Shown: piece after piece, positions 1-7,994 of the stretch | Position numbering within the stretch: position 1 is the first letter of the stretch | Layout: every line of letters starts with the position of its first letter | Program-made: the position numbers and the translations under genes | Notes under the pieces: model-generated | What the model saw: the letters and a program-made list of their open reading frames with translations, nothing else | The model's database searches: none | What the model was told of the DNA's origin: nothing | From: Variovorax sp. PAMC26660 | Lineage (GTDB): Bacteria > Pseudomonadota > Gammaproteobacteria > Burkholderiales > Burkholderiaceae_C | Length of the DNA stretch: 64,000 bases | NCBI RefSeq assembly: GCF_014302995.1 | Contig: NZ_CP060295.1 | Span: forward strand, 5,385,501 to 5,449,500 | Reading direction: 5' to 3'

Positions 1-254
1 TTGCGGACTGCAAAGGTGTTCCCGTGAGCACCTTGCGGCGATAGACGCGCTTCGTGACTTTCACGTCTTCGGGGTGCAGCAGCTCGAGAGCAGACACGTC
101 GAAATCAGAATCCGAAGCTGCCTTGGCGCGCTTGTCGTGGAGGGTGTGCCCCTCGACCTATGTTGGTCACAGTCCAAGCGAGAGCACTTCGAGGCCTGTT
201 TTCATGGGATATGCTGCAAGGCACAACGCAATTTCTTGAGCCTGGAGTGTATCG
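1..254. other. Left edge without a confident gene
   Basis: No convincing gene with a start codon and ribosome-binding site is visible. On the minus strand a frame is open from about position 157 down to the edge and its translation looks protein-like (it includes the stretch SALELLHPEDVKVTKRVYRR), but it lacks an upstream ATG and follows a stop codon. It may be the beginning of a gene with an unusual start (for example GTG at 97) or a decayed fragment. Confidence 0.25.
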
Positions 255-530
255 ATGGAAGAAGTGAAGATCCTGCAAATCATGCCCGCTGATGGGTGGG
301 TCGCTGTTTACGATGGAGGTGAAGAAGGCGAGATGGAAGAACCCTTGGCCTGTTTTGCGCTGGTCCAAGTCGATTACAAAAATGGCGACGGCCCTCAGAC
401 TGAAGTTCGCGGGATGGCGCCCGACGAAAAGCTCATGGCATTCGTGGAAGATGCATCAAATTTTGTGACGGTTCGCCGCGCTGAAGAAGATGCGGACGAA
501 GACGAGTCAGATACCGAAACGGACGACTGA
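255..530 (+). CDS. Small acidic protein of unknown function
   Basis: This 91-residue protein is not recognised. It starts at an ATG preceded by GGAG with a 7-base spacer. It has no signal peptide or membrane segment and ends in a strongly acidic tail (AEEDADEDESDTETDD). The sequence before the tail is a mixed, probably folded alpha/beta stretch. It lies alone among non-coding DNA, so neighbours give no hint. Calling it a gene rests on the ribosome-binding site and non-repetitive amino-acid composition; the function is unknown. Confidence 0.6.
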   Translation: MEEVKILQIMPADGWVAVYDGGEEGEMEEPLACFALVQVDYKNGDGPQTEVRGMAPDEKLMAFVEDASNFVTVRRAEEDADEDESDTETDD

Positions 531-840
531 ACGTCCACTTCGCTCCGCCAGCATGGCACGCGCGCGGAATCACCCGGGTCCATGACAGATGTGCGTGGAC
601 GCATTCGCTGCGAACCGGATCAGATGCAACCTCCGCGCACGTTCGCACGATGCGCCTCATTGGGGCGGCATAGCTCATCGCTTTCTCGCAATGCACTGTG
701 TGTCGCCCAGGTGGCCGAGGCAATGCCTTGATCGGAGTTGGCGCAGCATTGAGCGGTTGTTGGAAGACGCGACACGAGAATCGAACTGATCGAGTAACCC
801 GGAACGCTTCAACCGTGAGCAACCTGTTGGAACTCGACGC
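531..840. other. Non-coding stretch
   Basis: Open frames here, on both strands, overlap each other and are rich in Arg, Cys and Ser, as expected of chance frames in GC-rich DNA. No terminator, repeat or promoter stands out. Confidence 0.4.
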
Positions 841-1029
841 TCAGACCTTCTTGTCGCGATGCTCCTTGAGCAATGTATTCACAAGCGAAAGTGCATCGGA
901 GATGTGTTGAAGGGCGTTGATCCGATGAGTTTCTGTTGGCTGCGCCGCCCGAAAATTTGCCAATTCTGATCTGGCCTTACCGATCGCCAGTTTGAGCTTT
1001 CTGTATCTCAGGTCGACTACCAATGCCAT
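841..1029 (-). CDS. Short helical protein of unknown function
   Basis: This is a 62-residue protein beginning MALVVDLRYRKLKLAIGKAR. The ATG at 1029 is preceded by a strong GGAGGAG sequence, which favours it over a longer frame starting 36 bases upstream. The protein is rich in Lys, Leu and Ala and probably mostly alpha-helical, with a basic end (KEHRDKKV). There is no signal peptide. No family is recognised and the neighbours are orphan genes too. Confidence 0.55.
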   Translation of the reverse strand: MALVVDLRYRKLKLAIGKARSELANFRAAQPTETHRINALQHISDALSLVNTLLKEHRDKKV

Positions 1030-1427
1030 TCTTCTTTCTCCTCCGATTGATGAGGGGAGCCTCATAAAAATCTATGCTCGCAGTCCAGCCCATCCGCAAT
1101 CAGATTGGGTTGCGTGATTCGGGGCCAAAAAAAGCGCCTGCCGAAGCGGGTGAGTCAACGGGTTCGATCAGGGACGGCTGTCATGACTGATCGCACCTCG
1201 GTTGTGCCATGCATCGTGTTGCACATAAGACACCACGACGGATACGGGCGGCGAAGCGTGACGTAGTGCGCGCGCAGGTGGGTACTCCTTCAGTCAAACC
1301 TAAGGTTGGCGAACGATACTGACCTCGACGATCTGTTGGCGTTGGTAGAGGAAGCTCTTGCACCCGCTCTTGACTGCGGTTCCTCGAGGTTGGCGATCGT
1401 CGCAAATCCCTCGATGTACCTGTTGCG
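1030..1427. other. Non-coding stretch between orphan genes
   Basis: No gene with supporting signals is seen. A TTG-initiated 81-codon plus-strand frame starts at 1306 but overlaps the better candidate at 1428 in another frame. The DNA has scattered short palindromes but no clear terminator. Confidence 0.35.
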
Positions 1428-1673
1428 ATGCAGGTCAGAAAAATGCGCCACTCACTACTTCGATATCTTGCCGGTCAATCGCTTCCCGCCACCGTCGCAG
1501 GAACAAGCGGTGTTGCCGCTGTTCAGGCTCTGGTGCAGGACGGCCATGTGAAGGCGATCCTGCCTTCGAGCCGCTCTGCGACGACCGAGCCACCAGCGGC
1601 CACGGTGACCGAGTTCACTCGCCTGGGAAGGCGCGAGTTACGGCGCACTCGGACTGCTACGTCATTGCAGTAG
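1428..1673 (+). CDS. Small hypothetical protein
   Basis: This 81-residue frame begins MQVRKMRHSLLRYLAGQSLP and continues with a plausible globular pattern (AVQALVQDGHVKAILP, then TVTEFTRLGRRELRR). The alternation of helix-like and strand-like segments resembles a small winged-helix-type or orphan protein common in Comamonadaceae, but I cannot name a family. The start is uncertain: the frame is open further upstream and there is no strong ribosome-binding site. Two overlapping frames are judged to be chance. Confidence 0.4.
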   Translation: MQVRKMRHSLLRYLAGQSLPATVAGTSGVAAVQALVQDGHVKAILPSSRSATTEPPAATVTEFTRLGRRELRRTRTATSLQ

Positions 1674-1868
1674 TTGCAGCGCGCAGCCGTTGCCTGTTGG
1701 CGAGGTGGCGGGCTCTGCGCGCAATGCTTGCGAGCGTGAACTAGTCCTCGCTTAGGGCGTCGAAAACGATGAGTTTTTTGCCGCCAGTCGTGATGTCGGC
1801 GACGGCCTACTCTGAATACACGGCTCACCGCCGCATACTCTTTTCACAACGAAAGATCAGGTGATGCG

Positions 1869-2246
1869 ATGGGAGCGATGAGTGAAGTCTTGCCGGAGGC
1901 GAGCGCGTTTCTGTGCCGCTTCAACATTCCAATCCGGCTGGACGAAGATCGTCATCAATACGTCCCGGTCTTCGGCATCTTCCGCCGTATTCCATACGAC
2001 CAGCTCGATCGATGGGTGATGCAATCAGATGGTCGGCCGCGCACTGACCGAGATCTGGCGGCCGAGGTTTTGCTGGAACTGCGTCGACCGCTTGGGCCTA
2101 CAGGCAAGACGGCCCCACTGCATCTGAGCGTGCGTGAGGTCATCGAATTTGACCGTGCCGCGACGATCATCGTGGCGACGTTCCTGGCAGAGCTTCCGCG
2201 CGAAGCGAGCGAAGAAGCTGGCCTTGAACTGGGGCGCGTGGCGTAG
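1869..2246 (+). CDS. Hypothetical cytoplasmic protein
   Basis: This 125-residue protein starts MGAMSEVLPEASAFLCRFNI; the alternative start is the second ATG nine bases downstream, which has a GGGAG just before it. It has no signal peptide or membrane segment. Motifs such as VFGIFRRIPYDQLDRWV suggest a folded domain, and the C-terminal third is helical and acidic. It sits at the end of the orphan-gene region and is followed by a rho-independent terminator shared with the convergent gene. Confidence 0.55.
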   Translation: MGAMSEVLPEASAFLCRFNIPIRLDEDRHQYVPVFGIFRRIPYDQLDRWVMQSDGRPRTDRDLAAEVLLELRRPLGPTGKTAPLHLSVREVIEFDRAATIIVATFLAELPREASEEAGLELGRVA

Positions 2247-2259
2247 GCACCTCCAGCGC

Positions 2260-2288
2260 AAGAAAGCCCTCACGAGGAGGGCTTCTTT
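2260..2288. terminator. Bidirectional rho-independent terminator
   Basis: AAGAAAGCCCTC, a five-base loop, then GAGGGCTTCTTT forms a strong hairpin with A-rich and T-rich flanks. It lies between two convergent genes ending at 2246 and 2313, so it can stop transcription from both sides. Confidence 0.8.
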
Positions 2289-2312
2289 GCGAGCAGACGG
2301 AAGGGCTAGATA

Positions 2313-2663
2313 TCAGCAGGCCTTGCCGTGCGCCACATGCGCGCCCTTTGCCTTTGCGTCGGCTTCGGACATGTACGAACCGTGCTTGGTCTTGCCGAAG
2401 TACTTGTCGTTTGCGCAGTGATAGACCTTGCCATTGACCCAGACCTGACCCGCCGTGGCACCTGCCGCAGGCGCTGCCGCTGCTGCAGTCGTCGTTGCCG
2501 CCTTTGCCGCGGGAGCGGCGGCTGGTGCTGCTGGAGCCGCGGGAGCCGTTTGCGTCGTCGGCGCAGGGGTCGCTGCTGCAGCAGCAGGAGCGGGAGGTTT
2601 CTGCGCGAAGACGGATGCGGCGAAGACAGTACCGGTGGCCAACAGAATCAGAGCTTTTTTCAA
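2313..2663 (-). CDS. Exported Ala/Pro-rich protein with small Cys-containing C-terminal domain
   Basis: This 116-residue protein has a clear signal peptide ([20 protein letters not shown]). A long low-complexity Ala/Pro/Thr linker follows, roughly residues 22-70. The C-terminal domain of about 45 residues is marked by [32 protein letters not shown] and a final AHGKAC. The two cysteines could form a disulfide. The layout suggests a small domain carried on a flexible tether in the periplasm or outside the cell. Similar C-terminal domains occur widely in Burkholderiales with no known function. Confidence 0.75.
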   Translation of the reverse strand: MKKALILLATGTVFAASVFAQKPPAPAAAAATPAPTTQTAPAAPAAPAAAPAAKAATTTAAAAAPAAGATAGQVWVNGKVYHCANDKYFGKTKHGSYMSEADAKAKGAHVAHGKAC

Positions 2664-2776
2664 GGTTGCACCTCAAGGTTCGCACGGAAAGACGTGCATG
2701 TTGCAACCAACGTGCGCCCTGCGCGTCGGTTGACTGACTGGCCGCTCGCCCTGTAACTGGCGGTTGCGCGCTAGGC

Positions 2777-2863
2777 CTATTTGATTAACTGCGGTGCAAA
2801 CTTCTCGTTGATGGCGGCCTGCTCGCTGTCATGACCGCGGATCCCGTCCTCGGCAACCGACCC
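2777..2863 (-). pseudogene. Possible C-terminal relic of a lost gene
   Basis: On the minus strand, between the MFS gene and the exported-protein gene, 28 codons read like a protein C-terminus (GHDSEQAAINEKFAPQLIK, then TAG). The frame is closed by a TGA just upstream and has no start. It may be what remains of a gene deleted next to the transporter, or chance. Confidence 0.2.
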
Positions 2864-2874
2864 TCAGGAAACGC

Positions 2875-4389
2875 CTAAGACGCGCACCCCTCGGCTTGCG
2901 AGGGCCGCTGCTTGGCCCACCAGCCCAGGGCCGCGACCGAGCCTGCGGCCGCGACGACGATCAGCACGGCCACGGCCAGCACCGCAAAGAACGCTTGGTC
3001 GAACGCCGCGTGCGCGAGCGAGACGAGTTGCGACGCCACTTGCGCTGGCAGCGTCTCGGCGGCGAGCAGCGCGGCGTCGATGCCGTCACCGGCAGACGCG
3101 GGAACGGCCAGGCCTTCGGGAATGGCCAGTGCGGCTGTGTAGCTCGACGAGAGCACGCTGCCCAGCAGGGCCACGCCCAGCACGCCACCCAGTTCGTACG
3201 AGACCTCCTCGATCGACGCGGCCATGCCCGCATGCGCCAGCGGCGCGTTGTTCATGATCGCGTTGGAGGCGGCCGTGATGGTCGCACCGACGCCCAGCCC
3301 CAGAAGAACCAGAACGGCCAGCTTGCGCATGCCATGCGCATCCGCGAACAGTGCCAGTCCGCACAGCGCCAGCGCTGTGGTAAGCAGGCCCAGCAGGATG
3401 ATGCGGCGCGAACCCATGCGTGCCAGCATCAACCCCGCGACCGGGCCTGCCACGAAGGCGGCCAACGGAAGGGGCAGGATCGTCAAGCCCGCCTGCAGCG
3501 GTGTCAGGCCGGTCACCAGCTGCAGCCGCTGGCTGAAGACAAGTTCGACGCCGATCAATGCGACAGACGCCACGACGGCCGCAATCACGCCGCCCGAGAA
3601 GTACGGATTGCGAAACAGGCGGAAGTCGATCAAAGGTGCTGCGCTGCGCCGCTGGCGCCGCACGAAAAAGAACATGGCAACAGCGGCCAGCGTCCCGATC
3701 ACTATGGCCGTGGTGCCCGACGGTGCGACCTTGGCAAATTCCTTGATCGTCAGCACCAGGCACACCAGCGCTGCCAGTACCTGCACCGAACCGATGAAGT
3801 CCCACGGCCGGTTGCCGGTCGGGCGTTGGCGCGGGAGCAGCCACAAGCCCAGCACCAACGCGAGGATCACCACCGGCACATTGATGAGAAAGACCGAGCC
3901 CCACCAGAAATATTCCAGCAAGATGCCGCCGACCACCGGCCCGAGCGCGGCCCCGCCGGATGCCACCGATGCCCACACGCCGATGGCAACGGCGCGTTCG
4001 CGGTCGTCGGTGAAGGTCAGCCGGATGATGGCCAGCGTGGCCGGCATCATCATCGAGGCGCCCACGCCCAGCAATGCGCGCGCCGCAATGAGGGCGCCCG
4101 AGGTCGGCGCATAGGCCGCGCACAGCGACGCCACGCCGAAGACGGCCAGCCCCGCGATGAACATGCGCCTGTAGCCCACGCGGTCACCCAGCGCCCCCAT
4201 GCCCAGCAGCAGGCCGGAGACGACGACGGTGTACGCGTTGATGATCCAGAGCTTCGCGGAAGCCGATGCGCCGAGGTCGTGCGTGAGCGTAGGCAGCGCG
4301 GTGTAGAGCACGGTCATGTCGACCACGATCAGCAGCAGCGCCATCGAGACGATCACCAGCGTGATCCATTTCTTTGCGGTGTGTGTCAT
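2875..4389 (-). CDS. DHA2-family MFS drug efflux transporter, SmvA-like
   Basis: This is a 504-residue inner-membrane proton/drug antiporter with about 14 transmembrane segments. The N-terminus (TLVIVSMALLLIVVDMTVLY) and loop motifs GALGDRVGYRR and LLEYFWWGSVFLINVPVV match SmvA, the methyl-viologen and cationic biocide exporter of enteric bacteria, along most of its length. It therefore probably exports quaternary ammonium or other cationic compounds; the exact substrate is inference. The ATG lies three bases after the stop of an acetyltransferase gene, so the two are cotranscribed. A divergent LysR gene is the likely regulator. Confidence 0.88.
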   Translation of the reverse strand: MTHTAKKWITLVIVSMALLLIVVDMTVLYTALPTLTHDLGASASAKLWIINAYTVVVSGLLLGMGALGDRVGYRRMFIAGLAVFGVASLCAAYAPTSGALIAARALLGVGASMMMPATLAIIRLTFTDDRERAVAIGVWASVASGGAALGPVVGGILLEYFWWGSVFLINVPVVILALVLGLWLLPRQRPTGNRPWDFIGSVQVLAALVCLVLTIKEFAKVAPSGTTAIVIGTLAAVAMFFFVRRQRRSAAPLIDFRLFRNPYFSGGVIAAVVASVALIGVELVFSQRLQLVTGLTPLQAGLTILPLPLAAFVAGPVAGLMLARMGSRRIILLGLLTTALALCGLALFADAHGMRKLAVLVLLGLGVGATITAASNAIMNNAPLAHAGMAASIEEVSYELGGVLGVALLGSVLSSSYTAALAIPEGLAVPASAGDGIDAALLAAETLPAQVASQLVSLAHAAFDQAFFAVLAVAVLIVVAAAGSVAALGWWAKQRPSQAEGCAS

Positions 4390-4392
4390 GTC

Positions 4393-4929
4393 TCAGGCCT
4401 TCAGTTCCTTGAGCATCGTGACGGAGACGGGCGTGCATCCGCGCGCCTTGAAGAAGCGATGCGCATCTTCATTGCCGATGCCGCTTTCGAGAAAAAGCCG
4501 CGCGCTGCCGCGCTGCTGCAGTTCGGTGCAAAGCCAGTCGAACATCTGCGTGCCCAAACCCGTGCCCTGGAATCGCGAATCGACGACGAGGTCGTCGAGG
4601 GTGGCAAAGGTGCGGGACGCGATCTTGGCTTCGTCGATCGACACCAGCGCGATGCCGGCCAGCGAATCGCCGGTGCGCGCAATTGCGACCAGCGTGGTCG
4701 ACGTCGCCAGCGGTTGAGCCAGGGCATGACGCACCTGGGCCAGCAAGACCTGTGGAAGGTCGGGGCGCCATTCGCCGATGGCCACGGCGCGCTGCTCCTG
4801 CAGTTCGGAGTGCGAGATGTAGTGAGCGCCGAGCTGTCGCAGGAACAAAGCAGCAATGGCCTCGGCCTGGGAGGGATCGTTGCACCAGCTCAACTCGAAC
4901 GGTGCTGTGTGGGTACGAGAAATCGTCAT
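4393..4929 (-). CDS. GNAT-family N-acetyltransferase
   Basis: This protein of about 178 residues has the acetyl-CoA-binding motif VVDSRFQGTGLGTQMFDWL, preceded by the typical strand carrying the substrate side, and ends with the FFKARGC segment of the GNAT fold. The substrate is unknown. The pairing with an SmvA-like exporter suggests a role in resistance, such as acetylating an amine that is then exported. The start is uncertain: ATGs at 4929, 4947 and 4980 are in frame, but the last overlaps a likely operator and none has a good ribosome-binding site. Confidence 0.8.
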   Translation of the reverse strand: MTISRTHTAPFELSWCNDPSQAEAIAALFLRQLGAHYISHSELQEQRAVAIGEWRPDLPQVLLAQVRHALAQPLATSTTLVAIARTGDSLAGIALVSIDEAKIASRTFATLDDLVVDSRFQGTGLGTQMFDWLCTELQQRGSARLFLESGIGNEDAHRFFKARGCTPVSVTMLKELKA

Positions 4930-4974
4930 GGGTGCATATTGCGCCATTAAAATGAATGAATAAAGATGAAATCC

Positions 4975-4993
4975 ATCCATAAAACAGATGGAT
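4975..4993. promoter_or_regulatory. Inverted repeat between divergent GNAT and LysR genes
   Basis: ATCCAT and ATGGAT are separated by seven bases, just upstream of the LysR start at 5001. LysR-type regulators commonly bind such dyads in divergent promoters and repress their own gene. The match is short, so this is a candidate only. Confidence 0.4.
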
Positions 4994-5000
4994 AGAACCC

Positions 5001-5879
5001 ATGGAATGGACCGTCGATCAACTCCGCCAATTCGTGACGACCGCCGACTGCGGCTCGTTCTCGGCGGCCGCGCGCCATCTGGGCAAGGCGCAGTCGGCCG
5101 TCAGCACCGCCATCGGCTTGCTGGAGGTCGACCTGGGCGTGGCGCTCTTCGACCGCTCGCGCAGGAATGCGCAGCTGTCCGAAGCGGGGCGGGTGCTTTT
5201 GCTCGAAGCGCGCGAACTGCTGCGTCAGGCAGAGCAACTGGACCAGCGCGCTCGGTCGTTGAACGCGGGGAACGAGGCCGCGCTGTCCCTGGCTTTCGAC
5301 GAGGCCTTGCCGTACACGGCCATCGGCACGCTCATGCGCGAGATCTCGGCGAAGTTCCCCAGCCTCGAACTCACCGTGCTCAATGGCACGGCCACCGAAG
5401 TGGCCGACTACGTGGAGCAGGAGCGCGCCAGCGTCGCGTTCCATTTCGACCGCGGCCCCGTGCGGCCCAGCTTCGACCTGCGACACATCGGCAGCGTGCC
5501 GCAGGGCGTGTTCGTGGCGAGCGACCATCCGTTGGCCGACGGCCGCACGGTCCGCCGCAAGGACCTGGTGCGCCATCGGCAACTGCTGATGCACGCTGAC
5601 GATGTTCACGAGGTGGCCTACAGCCCCAAGGTCTGGCGATCCGACAGTTTCTACAGCACGGCCGAGATGGTGGCCGACAACCTCGGCTGGGCCGTGCTGC
5701 CCGTCAACATCGCGCGTTACGAGGGCTTTCGCAAGGCCTTGCAGGAAGTGCCTTGCCCCTCGCTGGCACTGCCCCGGCTGTCCGTGCGCATGCTCTGGCT
5801 GCAAGGCCGCTCGCTGGGCGCAACGGCCCTGTACGTGCAGCAGCGTTTCACCGAGCTGCTGCTCGACACTCCCGAGTGA
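5001..5879 (+). CDS. LysR-family transcriptional regulator
   Basis: This 292-residue protein has the canonical N-terminal winged helix-turn-helix (LRQFVTTADCGSFSAAARHL, then KAQSAVSTAIGLLEVDLGVA) and a C-terminal periplasmic-binding-like effector domain from about residue 90. It is transcribed divergently from the acetyltransferase and SmvA-like exporter genes, so it probably controls them in response to an unknown small molecule. Its length is normal for the family. Confidence 0.88.
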   Translation: MEWTVDQLRQFVTTADCGSFSAAARHLGKAQSAVSTAIGLLEVDLGVALFDRSRRNAQLSEAGRVLLLEARELLRQAEQLDQRARSLNAGNEAALSLAFDEALPYTAIGTLMREISAKFPSLELTVLNGTATEVADYVEQERASVAFHFDRGPVRPSFDLRHIGSVPQGVFVASDHPLADGRTVRRKDLVRHRQLLMHADDVHEVAYSPKVWRSDSFYSTAEMVADNLGWAVLPVNIARYEGFRKALQEVPCPSLALPRLSVRMLWLQGRSLGATALYVQQRFTELLLDTPE

Positions 5880-5929
5880 GCGGTTGGTAACCCTACGATA
5901 TCGGCTTCGCCAACGACCTGAGTGCCCTG

Positions 5930-6361
5930 ATGGAACCCTTGCGCATCTCCACCGACATCCACGACCAGGACGTGGCGCTCATTCACCGCTTCCTGTCCGA
6001 AGAGTCCACCTGGGCCCGGCAGATTCCCTTCGAGACGGTGCGCACATCCGTCGAGAACTCCTTGAACTTCGGCGGCTTCGTCGGCGCGGCCCAGGTCGCT
6101 TACGCGCGCGTGATCTCCGACTGCGCCACGTTTGCCTACCTCGTCGATGTCTTCGTGCTGCCGCAGCATCGGGGCAAGGGCTACAGCGCTGCGCTCATGG
6201 CGGCGGTCATGTCCCACCCGCGGCTCCAGGGCTTGAGACGCTTCATGCTGGCCACGAGCACCGCGCACGGGTTGTACGAGAAGTTCGGCTTTACGTCGCC
6301 GGCCAAACCGCAAACGCTCATGGAGCGCTTTGTGCCGGACGCCTATCGTTCCAAGGCCTAG
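5930..6361 (+). CDS. GNAT-family N-acetyltransferase
   Basis: This 143-residue enzyme of the compact GNAT type carries the motif VLPQHRGKGYSAALMAAVM, which holds the acetyl-CoA pyrophosphate loop, and ends with YEKFGFTSP. The overall pattern resembles small acetyltransferases related to the YjaB/Arg-N-acetyltransferase group; the substrate is unknown. It follows the LysR gene by 50 bases and overlaps the end of the convergent XRE-cupin gene by four bases. Confidence 0.82.
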   Translation: MEPLRISTDIHDQDVALIHRFLSEESTWARQIPFETVRTSVENSLNFGGFVGAAQVAYARVISDCATFAYLVDVFVLPQHRGKGYSAALMAAVMSHPRLQGLRRFMLATSTAHGLYEKFGFTSPAKPQTLMERFVPDAYRSKA

Positions 6362-6891
6362 GATTCATCCTGCGCCACAACCAGTAGCACGGACGCCTGC
6401 TGCTTGCCCACCGACGTGATCTTGTGGGGGATGCTCGAATTGAAGTGCGCGCTGTCGCCTGCATTCAGCAGCTCCACGCGGCCGGCGAGCTGAAGGCTGA
6501 TGCGGCCTTTGAGAACGTACAGCAGCTCTTCGCCTTTGTGATTGCTCATGGGGTGATTGCGCACGGGCTCCTCGGTGGGTGTCAGCACGAACGCGACCAT
6601 CCTGCGATCGGGCGACGCCCCTGACACAACGCGCGGCGTTTTCGGGCGCGCGTCCGTCGTCTTGGCTTCCGCGCGGCTGATGAGCACGGGGTCGCTGTCG
6701 GACGACTCCGCGAACACTTCCTCGACCTGCACATGCAGTGCCTTGGCCAGCTTCAGTGCCGCGCCCACGGACGGCGTCGAGATGCCTCTTTCCAGTTTCG
6801 ACACATAGCTGCGGGTCAGGTCCGTCGCCTGGGCCAGCTCTTCGAGCGTCAATCCGGCCTGGACGCGAAGCAACTTCAGTTTGATGGACAT
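6358..6891 (-). CDS. XRE-family regulator with C-terminal cupin domain
   Basis: This 177-residue regulator has an N-terminal helix-turn-helix (AGLTLEELAQATDLTRSYVSK, about residues 12-32), a linker, and a cupin domain from about residue 100 (HKGEELLYVLKGRISLQLAG and GDSAHFNSSIPHKI). This is the usual layout of HipB/PuuR-like local repressors whose cupin senses a metabolite. The start follows from the family's normal N-terminus. It faces the Bug/GST/aldolase operon across a near-perfect palindrome, so it probably represses that operon and itself. Confidence 0.88.
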   Translation of the reverse strand: MSIKLKLLRVQAGLTLEELAQATDLTRSYVSKLERGISTPSVGAALKLAKALHVQVEEVFAESSDSDPVLISRAEAKTTDARPKTPRVVSGASPDRRMVAFVLTPTEEPVRNHPMSNHKGEELLYVLKGRISLQLAGRVELLNAGDSAHFNSSIPHKITSVGKQQASVLLVVAQDES

Positions 6892-6900
6892 ACGCTTTTC

Positions 6901-6922
6901 TTTAGGACACTTGTGTCCTAAA
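6901..6922. promoter_or_regulatory. 22-bp palindromic operator
   Basis: TTTAGGACAC, two bases, then GTGTCCTAAA form a perfect 10-bp inverted repeat 10 bases upstream of the XRE-cupin start and 65 bases before the Bug gene. A dimeric XRE repressor binding here could control both divergent promoters. Confidence 0.75.
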
Positions 6923-6986
6923 ATGATTTTGGTTTCCTGATTTGAACAATCTTTGCGGGGCTGGCCCGCTATCTGAGGAGTATGGT

Positions 6987-7979
6987 ATGTCGGTACGCAC
7001 GCGCCTTCGGGCTTTGTTTGTCAGCTCGTTCGCCGGGGCGCTCGCGTTGCTGGTGTCCGCTTCCGTGGCCCACGCCCAGCCGGCTTATCCCAGCAAGCCC
7101 ATTCGACTCGTGATTCCGTTCGGTGCGGGCGGCATCACCGATGTGGCCGGGCGGCTCATCGGCCAGCATCTCGGCGAAGAACTGAAGCAGTCGGTCATCA
7201 TCGACAACAAGGCGGGAGCCGGCGGTGCCATTGCCGCACAAGCCGTCGCACAGGCCCAGCCCGATGGCTACACCTTGCTGCTGGGCACGGTGGGCACGCA
7301 GGTGGTCAACAAGATGCTCTACAACAAGCTCAACTACGACCCGGCCGCCTTCACGCCTGTCTCGCTCGTGAGCAACTCACCTTACGTGCTGGCCGTCAAC
7401 GGCATCGATGGCGTGAGCGACCTGAAGGGCCTGATCGCCTACGCCAAGGCGCATCCGGGCAAGTTGAACTTCGGCTCCGCAGGCAATGGCAGCTCGCCCC
7501 ACCTGGGCATCGAGCTGTTCAAGCTGGCGACCCAGACGGACATCGTGCATGTCCCCTTCAAGAGCGGCGCCGAGGCGGTGAACGCGGTCATGGGCGGCCA
7601 GGTGCAGATCGTCATCGACGCCATTCCCGTCATCCAGCCGCAGGCCAAGACGGGGCGGCTCAAGATGCTGGCCATCGCGGCAAACCATCGCAATGCAGCA
7701 GTGCCTGATCTGCCGACCAGCACCGAGCAGGGGCTGCCCGACTTCCAGATCGGCTCATGGAACGCGATCGTCGCACCGGCCGGCACATCCCAGGCGCAGG
7801 TCGAGATCCTCAACCAGGCGCTTGCCCGCGCACTGAAGCGCCCCGCAGTCGTCGCACGCCTGGCCGAACTCGGCATCGAGCCGATGACCACCGGCGTGCC
7901 GGCCTACCTCGCCCACGTCAAAAGCGAAACCGCCAAGTGGAGCAAGGTCATCAAGGCTGCGGGCACGAAGCTGGACTGA
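6987..7979 (+). CDS. Bug/TctC-family periplasmic solute-binding protein
   Basis: This 330-residue exported protein binds a carboxylate or similar solute, in the family of Bordetella Bug and TctC proteins. The ATG at 6987 has GAGGAG six bases upstream and opens a standard signal peptide ending SVAHAQ; a longer in-frame start at 6942 would spoil it. The mature N-terminus PSKPIRLVIPFGAGGITDV is the family hallmark, and TVGTQVVNKMLYNKL follows. There is no TctAB membrane component nearby. The two genes downstream suggest that the ligand is a catabolic substrate. Confidence 0.9.
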   Translation: MSVRTRLRALFVSSFAGALALLVSASVAHAQPAYPSKPIRLVIPFGAGGITDVAGRLIGQHLGEELKQSVIIDNKAGAGGAIAAQAVAQAQPDGYTLLLGTVGTQVVNKMLYNKLNYDPAAFTPVSLVSNSPYVLAVNGIDGVSDLKGLIAYAKAHPGKLNFGSAGNGSSPHLGIELFKLATQTDIVHVPFKSGAEAVNAVMGGQVQIVIDAIPVIQPQAKTGRLKMLAIAANHRNAAVPDLPTSTEQGLPDFQIGSWNAIVAPAGTSQAQVEILNQALARALKRPAVVARLAELGIEPMTTGVPAYLAHVKSETAKWSKVIKAAGTKLD

Positions 7980-7994
7980 CGCAGGACGCGAGAC

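Noticed and set aside
1306..1551. TTG-initiated 81-codon plus-strand frame
   Set aside because: It overlaps the more protein-like frame at 1428, uses a rare start and has no ribosome-binding site; it cannot be excluded entirely.
2896..4950. Plus-strand open frame of 684 codons opposite the SmvA-like gene
   Set aside because: It is His, Gln and Arg-rich without domains; the minus strand encodes an intact transporter and acetyltransferase.
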